Assembly: GCA_026415615.1 (NCBI GenBank)
Contig: JAOAGT010000002.1
Span: forward strand, 62,001 to 126,000
Direction of reading: 5' to 3'
Length of the DNA: 64,000 nt
Source: Thermoleophilia bacterium
Lineage (GTDB): Bacteria; Actinomycetota; Thermoleophilia; RBG-16-64-13
Shown: positions 16,376-25,432 of the stretch, in pieces
Position numbering within the stretch: the first letter of the stretch is position 1
Layout: each line of letters starts with the position of its first letter
The notes under the pieces: model-generated
The model's database searches: none
Told to the model about the DNA's origin: nothing
What the model saw: only the letters and a program-made list of their open reading frames with translations
Position numbers and translations under genes: made by a program

Positions 16376-17785
16376 TTGTTTGGATATTGCTGCAAGTGTG
16401 ACGGTGTCCGCGGAGGCAGTAGCCCTTGGTTTGCCTTGCGGTCAACGGCGTTTTGGCTGGCGGCCGCCGCGATATGTCTAGGTGCCGCGGGCGTATCACT
16501 ACTACTTCCGCTGGCGGATGCTCTTGCATCACCGGCGTCGGTGGTATTCCGCGGCGCGTCCGATTCAAAACAGGTGGCTCTCACATTTGACGATAACACC
16601 AACACCAGTCGGGCGGTGGCCACTCTGCGGGCATTACGCGAACATCAGATACCTGCCACGTTGTTCCTAATCGGGACCGCTGTGGAGCAGACGTCGGCCA
16701 TAAACCAGGAAATCCTAAGGGGGCTGAGTGAGGGACTATTCGAAGTGGGGGACCACAGCTGGTCGCACCGGGTGCTGACAGGACTGTCTTCCACGGCACT
16801 CGCGCGCGAAATTGGCGCGAGCGCATTGGCGTTTCAGCAAGCTACTGGAGGCCGCACTGTCCCCTTGTTTAGACCGCCATATGGCGAGACAAATGCGAGA
16901 GTAGCCGAAGTGGCTGGTCAGAAGGGCTACAGATACGTGGTGCTGTGGGATGTAGACCCACGCGACTGGGCGGGAGGTTCTGCCGCAGCGATTGCCGATC
17001 ACGTGCTTAGCCGGGTCCGGAGCGGGAGTATTGTTGTCATGCACCTTTCGGCTCCCAACACCGCGGCGGCGATTCCGAGAATTGCCCGAGGTCTAAGAGC
17101 CAAAGGCTACGAACTAGTCACTGTCTCGACGCTGCTCAAGGGCAGCAGGATGTTCCTTGATGTCGACTCAGCTACGGAAACAGGAGCGGCCATTGCTCAG
17201 ATGGTGACAAAGGGCTTTATGTCCGGCTACGATGGCAACTACTTTGGTCCCGGGGACCTGATAACGCGGGCCCAGGTAGCCAAGGTGGCCACTCTGGTGG
17301 GAGGTCTGCACACTTCCACTGTGGAGAATGTCTCGAATCCCAGCTTTGTCGACGTGCCAGTCCGCAGGGACAGCACGGGGCAAGTACTTGCCTATCCCTT
17401 TGATTTTGTGGAAGAAGCAGCACGAGCTGGGCTTGTGGTTGGAAGCATAGCCCCCGATGGCCGCTTGATGTTCTCGCCTACCCAACCGGTGAGGAGGTTG
17501 CACCTGGCGCAATTGCTGGCGCGCATGTTGAGACAGCTGAAACACTGTGGGGCCCAGGAGTCCGGCAGCGCCGCTCTTGCCTACGAAGCCGGGAACAACT
17601 GGTTTACGGACGTGCCTGAGTACGCCAGGGCCGACGTGGCTCTCGTGGTGCGGTACGGAGTGATGAATGGGTATTCTGCTTCTTCGTTTCGGCCGTGGGA
17701 GTATGCCAAGCGTGGCCAGGTAGCTCTAGCTATGTCCCGGTACCTGGCTGTGCCACAGGCGACTGTGCAAGCTGGGAGCTGGTAG
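16376..17785 (+). CDS. S-layer-anchored polysaccharide deacetylase (NodB/CE4 domain plus three SLH domains)
   Basis: 469 aa from a TTG with AGGAAGG upstream. A membrane signal (about 21-50) precedes a NodB domain with VALTFDDN (motif 1; N replaces the more usual G after DD), HSWSHRVL (metal-binding histidines), RPPYGETN, WDVDPRDW and IVVMHL. Three SLH domains follow, starting near FLDVDSATETG, FVDVPVRRDS and WFTDVPEYA, with the last ending at the C-terminus. CE4 enzymes remove acetyl groups from peptidoglycan or polysaccharide; SLH domains bind pyruvylated wall polymers. The 3' end overlaps the convergent histidine kinase gene by 56 bp. Confidence 0.93.
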   Translation: MFGYCCKCDGVRGGSSPWFALRSTAFWLAAAAICLGAAGVSLLLPLADALASPASVVFRGASDSKQVALTFDDNTNTSRAVATLRALREHQIPATLFLIGTAVEQTSAINQEILRGLSEGLFEVGDHSWSHRVLTGLSSTALAREIGASALAFQQATGGRTVPLFRPPYGETNARVAEVAGQKGYRYVVLWDVDPRDWAGGSAAAIADHVLSRVRSGSIVVMHLSAPNTAAAIPRIARGLRAKGYELVTVSTLLKGSRMFLDVDSATETGAAIAQMVTKGFMSGYDGNYFGPGDLITRAQVAKVATLVGGLHTSTVENVSNPSFVDVPVRRDSTGQVLAYPFDFVEEAARAGLVVGSIAPDGRLMFSPTQPVRRLHLAQLLARMLRQLKHCGAQESGSAALAYEAGNNWFTDVPEYARADVALVVRYGVMNGYSASSFRPWEYAKRGQVALAMSRYLAVPQATVQAGSW

Positions 17786-19148
17786 GGTAGGATGCCCGCG
17801 GCGAAGGGGTTTGTGTAACGGGCAGAGCGACTATAGCTCTCAAGCCTCCGCCCTCAAGAGGTTCAAGCTCAACGCTTCCTCCGTGGGCCGTTACCACAGA
17901 CTTCACGATGGAAAGCCCAAGACCGAAACCACCCGTCTTGCGGCTCCGCGACCGATCCGGGCGGTAGAACCGGTCAAACAGCCGCTGCACATCTTCTTTT
18001 GCTATGGCGGGGCCGCTGTTTGCAACCTCCAGGACGGCTTGGTCCGCGGCTGTGTAGGTTCGCACTGCAAACCAGCCGTTGTCTACGTTGTGTCGAATGG
18101 CGTTTTCCACCAAGTTGGCGATCATTCTTTCAATCAGGTAGGGTTCTCCCCTCATTGGAGCAGGACTTAGGTCCAGATCAAGTTTAAGCCCGCGCGCGTC
18201 GGCTTCGGCGGCGGCGCGTTCCACTTCCTTTTGGGCTACTTGGGCAAGATCCAGGTCCACCATGCTGGGAGGACTATCCGCGCGGGCGAGTACGAGGAGG
18301 CTGTCGATTAGCCTTTCGCTTCTCTCCACCGCTTCGGTGATTGCGGCGCCCATCTCTTGAAGCTCTTGCGGATCGGGGTCGGGATTGCTAAGGGCCACGT
18401 CAATTTCGGTACGGATAATTGTGAGCGGAGTGCGTAGCTCGTGCGAAGCGTTGGCCACAAAATCCTTCTGCGCTTGGAAAGCAGCATCCAGGCGCCCCAG
18501 CATCTCGTCAAAAGTATCCGCCAGTTCTTTCAGCTCGTCTCGCGGCCCTTTAAGAGCGATTCGTTCGTGTAGGTTCGAGCTCGACAGCCGACGCGCCGTA
18601 GCTGTTATGGCCTGCAAAGGACGCAGCATTCGGCCTGCAAGCACCCAAGCAAGCCCAAACGTGAGCACGGTAATAATCCCTAGGGCAAGCAACGATCTTG
18701 TCCACAGCTGGCGAAGGGCTTCCTCCTTAAGCTCATACTGTGCCTGCCGCAGCAGCTGTGGGACGGAGAGGAGCACCCCGTCCTGAGTTTCCACATAAAG
18801 CTCCAATCCTCCCCGGCCGGGTCGCCGCAGTCCGCCGGGCTGGAGTAGGCCACCAAGGTCGTTTCCCGGATAGGTTACTTCCAAGAGTTCTTGGGGAATG
18901 CCAAACTGCTTGGCTACTGCCGCGCGTGCTTTTTCGGGGGCCACTGCCAGGCTGTCGCGAACCAAAAAGTAGTTGATGGCAATGAGTAGAACGCCAGCAA
19001 TCAGGAACAGCGTGCCGTACCACAGGGTCAGTTTCAGCCTGATGGTAAGCCCACGTCGCCGGCTTGGCGGAGCTGTCTGAGCCATCTGTTGCTGCAGGTA
19101 TTTCTTGTCAGGCCGAAACATTTTCAGGATCTGCGTCTGCAGGGTCAT
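17730..19148 (-). CDS. Two-component sensor histidine kinase
   Basis: 472 aa. Membrane helices near 34-62 and 152-175 flank an extracytoplasmic loop, followed by HAMP, a HisKA dimerisation helix with FVANASHELRTPLTIIR and a HATPase with NLVENAIRH and GGFGLGLSIV. The C-terminal 30 residues are Ser/Pro/Gln-rich and overlap the convergent deacetylase gene. The gene start overlaps the response regulator's end by 41 bases, so the two are coupled. The stimulus is unknown. The neighbourhood (wall deacetylase, UppP) makes an envelope signal plausible, but nothing in the sequence proves it. Confidence 0.93.
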   Translation of the reverse strand: MTLQTQILKMFRPDKKYLQQQMAQTAPPSRRRGLTIRLKLTLWYGTLFLIAGVLLIAINYFLVRDSLAVAPEKARAAVAKQFGIPQELLEVTYPGNDLGGLLQPGGLRRPGRGGLELYVETQDGVLLSVPQLLRQAQYELKEEALRQLWTRSLLALGIITVLTFGLAWVLAGRMLRPLQAITATARRLSSSNLHERIALKGPRDELKELADTFDEMLGRLDAAFQAQKDFVANASHELRTPLTIIRTEIDVALSNPDPDPQELQEMGAAITEAVERSERLIDSLLVLARADSPPSMVDLDLAQVAQKEVERAAAEADARGLKLDLDLSPAPMRGEPYLIERMIANLVENAIRHNVDNGWFAVRTYTAADQAVLEVANSGPAIAKEDVQRLFDRFYRPDRSRSRKTGGFGLGLSIVKSVVTAHGGSVELEPLEGGGLRAIVALPVTQTPSPRASYPTSSQLAQSPVAQPGTGT

Positions 19149-19824
19149 GCGCTTGCTCTTCGCCTTCTTGGGGTATCCGATATCCCACGCCGGGAATTGT
19201 CTCGATCAGCGGTGGATCTCCAAGTTTGCGTCGCAAGGTCATAATTGTCACCCGCACTACGTTGGTGAAGGGATCGGCGTTTTCGTCCCATACTTTCTCC
19301 AGCAACTCTTCTGCGCTTACCACTCTGCCGCGGGCAGCCAGTAGGGTATGCAGGACTCCGAACTCCTTCTTTGTCAGTCCAAGATCGCGCCCTGCCCGTT
19401 CGGCAGTATGACGAGCAGGATCCAAGACCACGTCTGCTACTCGTAACACAGGGGGCAGGGGCGGTACTGCTCGCCTAGCAAGAGCACGGATGCGCGCAAC
19501 AAGCTCCTTCAGTGAGAAGGGCTTAGGCAAATAGTCATCAGCGCCCAAATCTAGCCCGGTTACACGGTCTTGGATAGAACCGGCGGCGGTTAGCATGAGA
19601 ATCCGTGCCAAATTTCCCTTTTCTACCAGCTGCTTACACACTTCGTCGCCGTGAAGCACTGGTAGGTTGCGATCAAGGACGATCACGTCATACTGATTGA
19701 CAGCGGCTTTGGCCAGGGCTGCTCGCCCATCGTAAACGACGTCTACAGCCATGCCCTCCCGACGCAACCCTCGGGCTATGGTCTCGGCCAGTCTTTCTTC
19801 GTCTTCCACCAAGAGAACTCTCAT
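19108..19824 (-). CDS. OmpR-family response regulator
   Basis: 238 aa. I chose the ATG at 19824 (MRVLLVEDEERL), preceded by GAGGAAG, over an upstream in-frame ATG. The receiver has the acidic pair ED, phospho-acceptor Asp in VIVLDRNLP and Lys in YLPKPFSLKEL. The C-terminal winged helix has LTKKEFGVLHTLLAARGRVVSAEELLEKVW and a VRVTIMTLRRKLGD recognition helix. It is the partner of the downstream kinase and is likely a transcription factor. Confidence 0.94.
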   Translation of the reverse strand: MRVLLVEDEERLAETIARGLRREGMAVDVVYDGRAALAKAAVNQYDVIVLDRNLPVLHGDEVCKQLVEKGNLARILMLTAAGSIQDRVTGLDLGADDYLPKPFSLKELVARIRALARRAVPPLPPVLRVADVVLDPARHTAERAGRDLGLTKKEFGVLHTLLAARGRVVSAEELLEKVWDENADPFTNVVRVTIMTLRRKLGDPPLIETIPGVGYRIPQEGEEQAHDPADADPENVSA

Positions 19825-19918
19825 TGTCTTCCTCGCTTTGGGAAGAGCAAGAGAGATGATACGCCACCGCCCGTAAGGCGCCCATAAAGGGCGCAACTGC
19901 TCAGGGATCGCTCAGAGG

Positions 19919-20830
19919 CTATTTGGCTACATCGCAGTGAAGCCCGCGCGACTTGACCGCAGCACACGCTGCGTCAAGAAATTCTTGCGATGGTGGCTCC
20001 ACGTCAGGCATGGGGTACTCTCGCCCCAACTGGGCGTATTTTTGTTGGCCATAGCGGTGATAGGGCAAGAGATGGACTGACGCGTGCGGGGCTTCAGTGG
20101 CCACTAGTTCGGCTATCTGGCCAATGTCGCGCAGGTTGTCATTGAAGCCTGGAATCACTGGTATGCGGACTACAAGCGGGACCTTGCTGGAAGCTACTTC
20201 AATGAAATTGCGCAAGATCTGCTTGTTTGTGCACCCCGTATACTGGTAATGAATGTCGGGGTCAATATGCTTAATGTCGTAGTAGAACAGGTCTACGTAC
20301 GGAATAAGCTTCCGCAAAGCTTCAAGACTTCCCTGTCCAGATGTGTCAAGGCAGGTGTGAAAGCCAGCCTCCTTACAGGCTTTAAGTAGTTCCAAGGCAA
20401 ACTCAGGTTGCATGAGGGCTTCGCCGCCGGAAATGGTAACGCCCCCGCCTGAGTCGCGATAGAAGTCGGCATCGCGCTTTACCACCGCCATAACTTCTTC
20501 GACGCTCATTTCCTTGCCTGAAATGCGAAGTGCATCATGCGGGCAGGCTTCTACGCACGTGCCGCACGCTTTGCAGATGTCGCGGTCTATCACAATGCCC
20601 TCGGGGCCTACGGAGATAGCTCCCTCGGGACAGGCACCCACGCAGCGATAGCACTGCTTGCAAAGGCTTCTCCTATGCAAGAGCTGCGGAGCCCTCTCTT
20701 GAGATTCAGGATTGGAGCACCACAAGCAGGTAAGAGGGCACCCTTTAAGAAACACTGTGGTCCTAATGCCGGGTCCGTCGTCGATGCTGTAGCGTTGAAT
20801 ATTAAAAACCATGCCCTTCGTTGTGGTCAC
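19919..20830 (-). CDS. Glycyl-radical enzyme activating protein (radical SAM activase)
   Basis: 303 aa from a GTG. GCPLTCLWCSNPES holds the radical-SAM CxxxCxxC cluster. A ferredoxin-like insert with two [4Fe-4S] motifs (CKQCYRCVGACP and CKACGTCVEACP) follows, as in activases of non-PFL glycyl-radical enzymes. GGVTISGGEALMQPEF is the SAM-binding segment. The protein reductively cleaves S-adenosylmethionine to place the glycyl radical on the enzyme encoded 174 bp upstream. A strong hairpin lies in that gap. The protein acts in the cytosol and only without oxygen. The assignment as activase is firm; specificity follows from its neighbour. Confidence 0.95.
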   Translation of the reverse strand: MTTTKGMVFNIQRYSIDDGPGIRTTVFLKGCPLTCLWCSNPESQERAPQLLHRRSLCKQCYRCVGACPEGAISVGPEGIVIDRDICKACGTCVEACPHDALRISGKEMSVEEVMAVVKRDADFYRDSGGGVTISGGEALMQPEFALELLKACKEAGFHTCLDTSGQGSLEALRKLIPYVDLFYYDIKHIDPDIHYQYTGCTNKQILRNFIEVASSKVPLVVRIPVIPGFNDNLRDIGQIAELVATEAPHASVHLLPYHRYGQQKYAQLGREYPMPDVEPPSQEFLDAACAAVKSRGLHCDVAK

Positions 20831-20864
20831 TACCGTTCACACTCCTCTGCAACTGTCACAGCAA

Positions 20865-20900
20865 GCCCGGAAGCGCCGCGCCTGCGCGGCGCTTCCGGGC
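20865..20900. other. Perfect 16-bp hairpin between glycyl-radical enzyme and activase genes
   Basis: Left arm 20865-20880 (GCCCGGAAGCGCCGCG), loop CCTG, right arm 20885-20900. There is no U tract on the minus strand, so a simple terminator is unlikely. It may stabilise the upstream enzyme mRNA or set a lower activase level. Confidence 0.8.
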
Positions 20901-21004
20901 AAGTCATACCCTCAAACGGCCAGCCCCTCCGGCCAGGTCCTGTACCTATCAGCCAGGTAGATCCTTGGCAGGCCGTCCCAAGCTGGGCTGCCTCACATTC
21001 TGTC

Positions 21005-23557
21005 TTACACCTCATGCATTGTGCGCTCTACGATCTCATCCTGCAACTCTGGTGGCAGGTCGACGAAGTAAGCGCTGTAACCGCCCACGCGCACCAGGAG
21101 GTCCTTGTGCGCTGCCGGATTCTTGCGCGCGTCGATGAGCTCCTCTGCACTGTGAATATTAAACTGAATATGCCAGCCGCCACGCTTCATGTAAGTCTTG
21201 ATCAGAGAAGCCACCTTGCTCAGCTTTTCTGGCGTGTTAAGCACGGATTTGGACAATTTCATGTTGTGGGCGCAACCAGCCAATTCCTTTGTGTGTTCCC
21301 ACTTAGTGGCTGAAAGGATATTTGCCGTGGGGCCGTTTACGTCCCCGCCCGCCATGGCAGACGTACCGCCGTCGTAGAGCGGTGTGTAGGCATAGCGGCC
21401 ATTCGGCATGGCGCCCACCGCCTTGCCCTGGGTGACGTGCCCAGCCGCTGCACCCTTGAAAAGCATGGGCTTTTCGCCGGTAATGGGGTCGGGTCTACTT
21501 TGAAGGATACGCTGGGTCTCACGAGAGAGATAGTTGAAGATCTCATCGACGTAGTCGTCATCGTTGCCATACTTGGGAGCCTTTAGGCACATCTGACGAA
21601 TGTCTTCATAGCCTTCCCAGTTGGCATCCATGGCCTCAAGCAACTGGGCCATGGTGATCTTCTTCTTATCGAAAACCAGGTATTTGATGGCCGCCAGATA
21701 ATCGGCGCAATCGACAACTCCCTTATCGCCTACCCAGGATGCCCTGCACACGGGGTAACGAGCCGCTCCCTCGCGGGAAGTCATACCGGCTGGGATGCAG
21801 TCTTGGTAGAGCATGCCAGCGCGCAGGCCGCTCATGGGGCTATTCGCCGCTTCTGAAGTCCACCACAGGAAGTAGTGGTCGCGCATTTTGTCGGCGAAGT
21901 AATCCTCTTGCTTCAGGAAAGCTTCGTAGAACTGCTCGATCGAGGTGAACTTGGTCACGTCTCCGGTTTCCAGCCCCACCTTCTTGCCAGTACGCGGGTC
22001 CACGCCGTTGTGCAGGGTAATCTCCATGACTTTGGCCTGCACCAGGTTGAAGGCTCCGGCCATGTGCTCCGCGCACTCCAGGTGGTAGCCCAGGCAACCA
22101 CTGGCGTTCCAATTGCAGGCGTCCTCAATCGGAACCCCGCGGTCTAGGTACCGCTGGGTGCCAAGGGCATCGTTGAGGAAGGCGGGGTTGCCGCCGCCAA
22201 AGTCGCGGTTGCACTCCAGAGCGTGAATGAGGAAGGCCTCATCCATATCCTCATGCCAGCGAATATAGACGGCGGGCTCAGACAGCTTGATCTGCCGCAT
22301 AACCTCTAGAATGAGCCATGACAGCTCGTTGGTTAGATCGTTGCCGTCTTTGTCACGGCCGCACAGAGTTACATTCGGGAGCTGGCTACCGGGAGCGGCG
22401 CGATGCTCCCGCTTGATGGTTACCAGATTCTCCACTTCACGGATCTTAAGCCAGAAGGCGCCGATGAGCTCCGCCGCCTGTTGGCGGGTGATCTTGCCGC
22501 TTTCAATGTCCTTCTTGTAGTACGGGTACCAGAACTGGTCAATTCTGCCAATCGGGACTTCAGCCCGGTCGGAACTTTCCTTCCAGAAGGCCAAATGCTG
22601 GAAGCGGATGGCCTGAACGGCTTCCCAGAAGTCGCGCGGCGGCTCGGCCGGGACTCGCTCACACACATCGGCGATCTTGAGGAGCTCTGCTTTGCGCTTG
22701 GGATCGGCAGTCTTTTCGGCCATCTCGCGAGCCAAAGCGGCATGCCGCTTGGCGAATGTGATAACGGCCTCAAACATCACAATGATGGACTTAAGCAAGT
22801 ACCACTTGCGCAGCGCCATCGCTGACCAACCTACTTGCTTGGCTCCCTCGGCCTTCATTTTTTCCATCTCGGCTTTGGCCAGGTTGATCACGTAGTTAAA
22901 GCCCTTGTCAAGAACATCTCCGCTGGGCTGACCTACTCCGCCGCCGAAGGCGCCGTTGCCCTGAAACAGGCCGCGATCAGGAAATTGCCGGACGGCGCGG
23001 CCTTCGAAGACCATGACGTTGTCAAAAAGGAGGTCGAAGTGTCCTGGACCAAGCTCGTCCTCGAGAGCCACATTTACGTAGTTCACGGGGTTCATGTGCT
23101 CGATCCAATACTGGGCGTCGGCCTTGAGCTTCTCGAGGTCTTCGGGGTCGATGATGGTAGTGGAGATGTCGCTAAGCTTGCGATCAAACCGCCCGCTTTC
23201 GCACATTGCAAGAACTTCGCGCGGCTTCATAGCGCATAGTACGTTGTTGCCGCGGATGAACTTGGTGGAAGAGCCTACGATGATCTCATCATCGCGGATG
23301 AGAATGGGGCACTCCTCCATGCGCTTCTTGAAGGCTAGGGCCCAGCGGTAGTCAAGCGGCAGCTGTTCAGTTTCCTTCCAAGACTCAGTGAAGAGGAGAG
23401 TGTCGTCGACGTACACCTGGGGCGCCGCGTCTTCCCACTCTTTCTTCAGCTTCTTGAGACGGTCGGTCATCACGACCGCGGAACGAATCTCTTGCGCCGC
23501 TCTCGGGTCAATCTTCCCCTGGAGCACAGGAATAGTCTCAGAATTGATAGGTGTCAC
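21005..23557 (-). CDS. Glycyl-radical enzyme of the PFL/dehydratase superfamily, substrate unknown
   Basis: 850 aa from a GTG with a GGGAGAG site. The C-terminal glycyl-radical loop RVGGYSAYF (Gly826) is intact. The active-site Cys is in NASGCLGYHLE (Cys488). In diol dehydratases, choline lyase and arylacetate decarboxylases the Cys is usually followed by x-Glu (GCVEP). Here it is followed by Leu-Gly, and PFL's Cys-Cys pair is also absent. The chemistry may therefore differ from those groups, with X-succinate-synthase-like or unassigned activity possible. Length and overall motifs (WEAVQAIRFQHLAFWKE; EPAVYIRWHED) fit the superfamily. The activase is downstream. No microcompartment or transport genes flank the pair. 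Confidence 0.9.
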   Translation of the reverse strand: MTPINSETIPVLQGKIDPRAAQEIRSAVVMTDRLKKLKKEWEDAAPQVYVDDTLLFTESWKETEQLPLDYRWALAFKKRMEECPILIRDDEIIVGSSTKFIRGNNVLCAMKPREVLAMCESGRFDRKLSDISTTIIDPEDLEKLKADAQYWIEHMNPVNYVNVALEDELGPGHFDLLFDNVMVFEGRAVRQFPDRGLFQGNGAFGGGVGQPSGDVLDKGFNYVINLAKAEMEKMKAEGAKQVGWSAMALRKWYLLKSIIVMFEAVITFAKRHAALAREMAEKTADPKRKAELLKIADVCERVPAEPPRDFWEAVQAIRFQHLAFWKESSDRAEVPIGRIDQFWYPYYKKDIESGKITRQQAAELIGAFWLKIREVENLVTIKREHRAAPGSQLPNVTLCGRDKDGNDLTNELSWLILEVMRQIKLSEPAVYIRWHEDMDEAFLIHALECNRDFGGGNPAFLNDALGTQRYLDRGVPIEDACNWNASGCLGYHLECAEHMAGAFNLVQAKVMEITLHNGVDPRTGKKVGLETGDVTKFTSIEQFYEAFLKQEDYFADKMRDHYFLWWTSEAANSPMSGLRAGMLYQDCIPAGMTSREGAARYPVCRASWVGDKGVVDCADYLAAIKYLVFDKKKITMAQLLEAMDANWEGYEDIRQMCLKAPKYGNDDDYVDEIFNYLSRETQRILQSRPDPITGEKPMLFKGAAAGHVTQGKAVGAMPNGRYAYTPLYDGGTSAMAGGDVNGPTANILSATKWEHTKELAGCAHNMKLSKSVLNTPEKLSKVASLIKTYMKRGGWHIQFNIHSAEELIDARKNPAAHKDLLVRVGGYSAYFVDLPPELQDEIVERTMHEV

Positions 23558-23654
23558 TCTTACTCTCCCTTCACGAGTGTTACCTTATGAATGAGCGTCC
23601 TTGTGCGGAACCCCGGATTAGCGGCAAGTTCAGCATACGGAACATTATTTTGTA

Positions 23655-23670
23655 AATTGCTCGCTCAATT
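23655..23670. promoter_or_regulatory. Candidate operator (inverted repeat) at the glycyl-radical enzyme promoter
   Basis: AATTG-CTCGCT-CAATT, a perfect 5-bp inverted repeat overlapping the predicted -10 element and transcription start. No regulator gene adjoins it. Confidence 0.35.
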
Positions 23671-23696
23671 GTCCTTTTTCCCTCGAAATATGTCAA
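23668..23696 (-). promoter_or_regulatory. Predicted promoter of the glycyl-radical enzyme operon
   Basis: On the minus strand TTGACA (23691-23696), 17 bases, then GACAAT (23668-23673). It lies about 110 bp before the GTG. The rest of the 313-bp divergent region (23558-23870) shows only a TAGAAT hexamer at 23832-23837 as a possible -10 for the htrA gene, with no convincing -35. Confidence 0.55.
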
Positions 23697-23870
23697 GCTA
23701 AACACCGGCATGACAGCCATCAAAACAGGCTCTTTGGCCACGGTACTCAACTTACGATCGCTTTACGCACAGGTGTCTATGATGCAGTCTAGAAAGATGT
23801 TGCATTCTCATCCCTGCTTGCGTGTTAAGAGTAGAATGACGGCGAGCGATTCTCGCGGGGAGGTAGCGGT

Positions 23871-25127
23871 ATGAGTCATCGGAATGTTTCGCGTTCGGGC
23901 GTCCTTGGGGCGCTTGCGGCGCGTCTTTTTAGACGCCGGTTGTATTGGAGAGTGCTTGAGTTGGTTGTCGCCTTCGCTCTCGTCGGGGTGGCAGCTCTTG
24001 GACTCACCGGCTGCACGGTACAAATTGGAACCCAAAGCGAGGAAACAGCAAGTACGACTACTAGTACCATCGCGGTCGAGTCGCCGAGCACTACTACCAC
24101 AAGCGAGGCGGTGGCTCCGATAACTCCCACCACGGGGCGACCAAACGTGGTCCCAAGTGGGCAGGGCATGGCCAGCCCGGCTGTACAGGTGGCGCGGATA
24201 CTAGGGCCGAGCGTGGTGAATATTCGGGTACGATCAACCTACCTCAGAGGCCCGTGGCAGCAGGATTTCCAGGCCGAGGGTTCAGGGGTTATCTACACTT
24301 CCGACGGCATCATCATCACCAACAACCACGTTGTGACTGACAATTATGGCGACCCTGTGGACGAGGTCATCGTCACTTTAGCCACAGGGGAGACTTTGCC
24401 GGCGAGTATTATCGGTAGGGACCCGGTTACGGATCTAGCGGTCATCAGAGTAAAGCCGAAGTTTTCTCTCCCTGCGGCTACTTTCGTTACTGACCCTCCG
24501 ACAGTCGGAGAGTACGCGATAGCCATTGGGAGCCCGCTGGGCTATGAGAACTCAGTGACCCTAGGAATCGTTTCCGGACTGGACCGGAGCATTGAAGGTG
24601 TGTATGGGCCGGAAGCCGCCGCTCTCACGGGTCTCATCCAAACGGACGCACCTATTAGCCCGGGTAACTCGGGTGGCGCGCTGGCCAACGCCAGCGGCCA
24701 GGTGATCGGCATCAACGTGGCCTATGAGGCCCCTCAAACAGGAGCTGTGAGCATCGGTTTTGCCATTCCCTCGGCAGTAGTGGTCAAGGTCGCAGACGAA
24801 ATTATTAAGACCGGAAAAGCTACTCATGCGTACTTGGGCGTAAGTACAGTAACTGTCACTGAGCAGCTTCAGCGGCAGTTCAGGTTGTCCCGGTCGAGCG
24901 GCATTCTCGTGGCCGAAGTCACCCAGAATGGACCTGCTGACAAAGCGGGCATCAAGCAGGGTGACATCATCATCAAGATTGACGACCAGGAGATGAAGGA
25001 GTCCAGTGATCTTCTAATGGCCGTGCGAGACCGTAAACCCGGAGAGCAAGTCAAAGTCACTCTAGACCGCGACGGCCGGGAAATGGTGGTCACGGTGACC
25101 CTAGAGGAGCGCCCGCAGGGGCTGTAA
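23871..25127 (+). CDS. HtrA/DegP-like serine protease lipoprotein with PDZ domain
   Basis: 418 aa; GGGGAGG precedes the ATG. The lipobox LTGC puts the lipid-anchored Cys at position 48. A Thr/Ser-rich linker spans about 55-95. The trypsin-like S1C domain has His153 (ITNNHVV), Asp188 (DPVTDLAVI) and Ser267 (PGNSGGAL). A single PDZ domain covers about 320-410 (AEVTQNGPADKAGIKQGDIIIKI). It degrades or refolds damaged proteins outside the membrane. It is transcribed divergently from the glycyl-radical enzyme and converges on acylphosphatase. A second HtrA-like gene without PDZ lies at 35372-36199. Confidence 0.95.
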   Translation: MSHRNVSRSGVLGALAARLFRRRLYWRVLELVVAFALVGVAALGLTGCTVQIGTQSEETASTTTSTIAVESPSTTTTSEAVAPITPTTGRPNVVPSGQGMASPAVQVARILGPSVVNIRVRSTYLRGPWQQDFQAEGSGVIYTSDGIIITNNHVVTDNYGDPVDEVIVTLATGETLPASIIGRDPVTDLAVIRVKPKFSLPAATFVTDPPTVGEYAIAIGSPLGYENSVTLGIVSGLDRSIEGVYGPEAAALTGLIQTDAPISPGNSGGALANASGQVIGINVAYEAPQTGAVSIGFAIPSAVVVKVADEIIKTGKATHAYLGVSTVTVTEQLQRQFRLSRSSGILVAEVTQNGPADKAGIKQGDIIIKIDDQEMKESSDLLMAVRDRKPGEQVKVTLDRDGREMVVTVTLEERPQGL

Positions 25128-25150
25128 AAGGCGAGGCTCCAAAGTCGCGG

Positions 25151-25432
25151 TCACCTAAGTATGGCGAAGCCGCGCTCCCCGCGAGGCGTTTCGTCGAAGA
25201 TCTCCACGTTGGTCACCCGGGCCCACGGAGGGCCGATTCTGGTCCAGGCGAGCATTTCTTCCACTGCTTCGCGTGGACCTTCGTAGACGGCTTCAACTCG
25301 CCCGTCGGGTAGGTTGCGAACCCATCCGGAAATACCCAGTTCGGTTGCTTGTCTTTGAGTGTAGTAGCGGAAGGAGACTCCTTGTACTAATCCTTCCACA
25401 AAAACATGCACACGCACGATCTTGTCGTTCAT
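25151..25432 (-). CDS. acyP: Acylphosphatase
   Basis: 93 aa from the ATG that overlaps the stop of pcm (ATGA); a GTG 15 bases earlier is also possible. VEGLVQGVSFRYYTQRQA contains the phosphate-binding loop and catalytic Arg, and GISGWVRNLPDGRVEAVYEG the catalytic Asn. The length is typical. The enzyme hydrolyses acyl phosphates such as carbamoyl phosphate or 1,3-bisphosphoglycerate; its physiological role is often unclear. Coupling with pcm suggests one mRNA. Confidence 0.96.
   Translation of the reverse strand: MNDKIVRVHVFVEGLVQGVSFRYYTQRQATELGISGWVRNLPDGRVEAVYEGPREAVEEMLAWTRIGPPWARVTNVEIFDETPRGERGFAILR

Noticed and set aside
20537-21313. 258-codon open frame opposite the activase and glycyl-radical enzyme
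   Set aside because: Covers the ends of two firm genes and the hairpin; no domain recognised.
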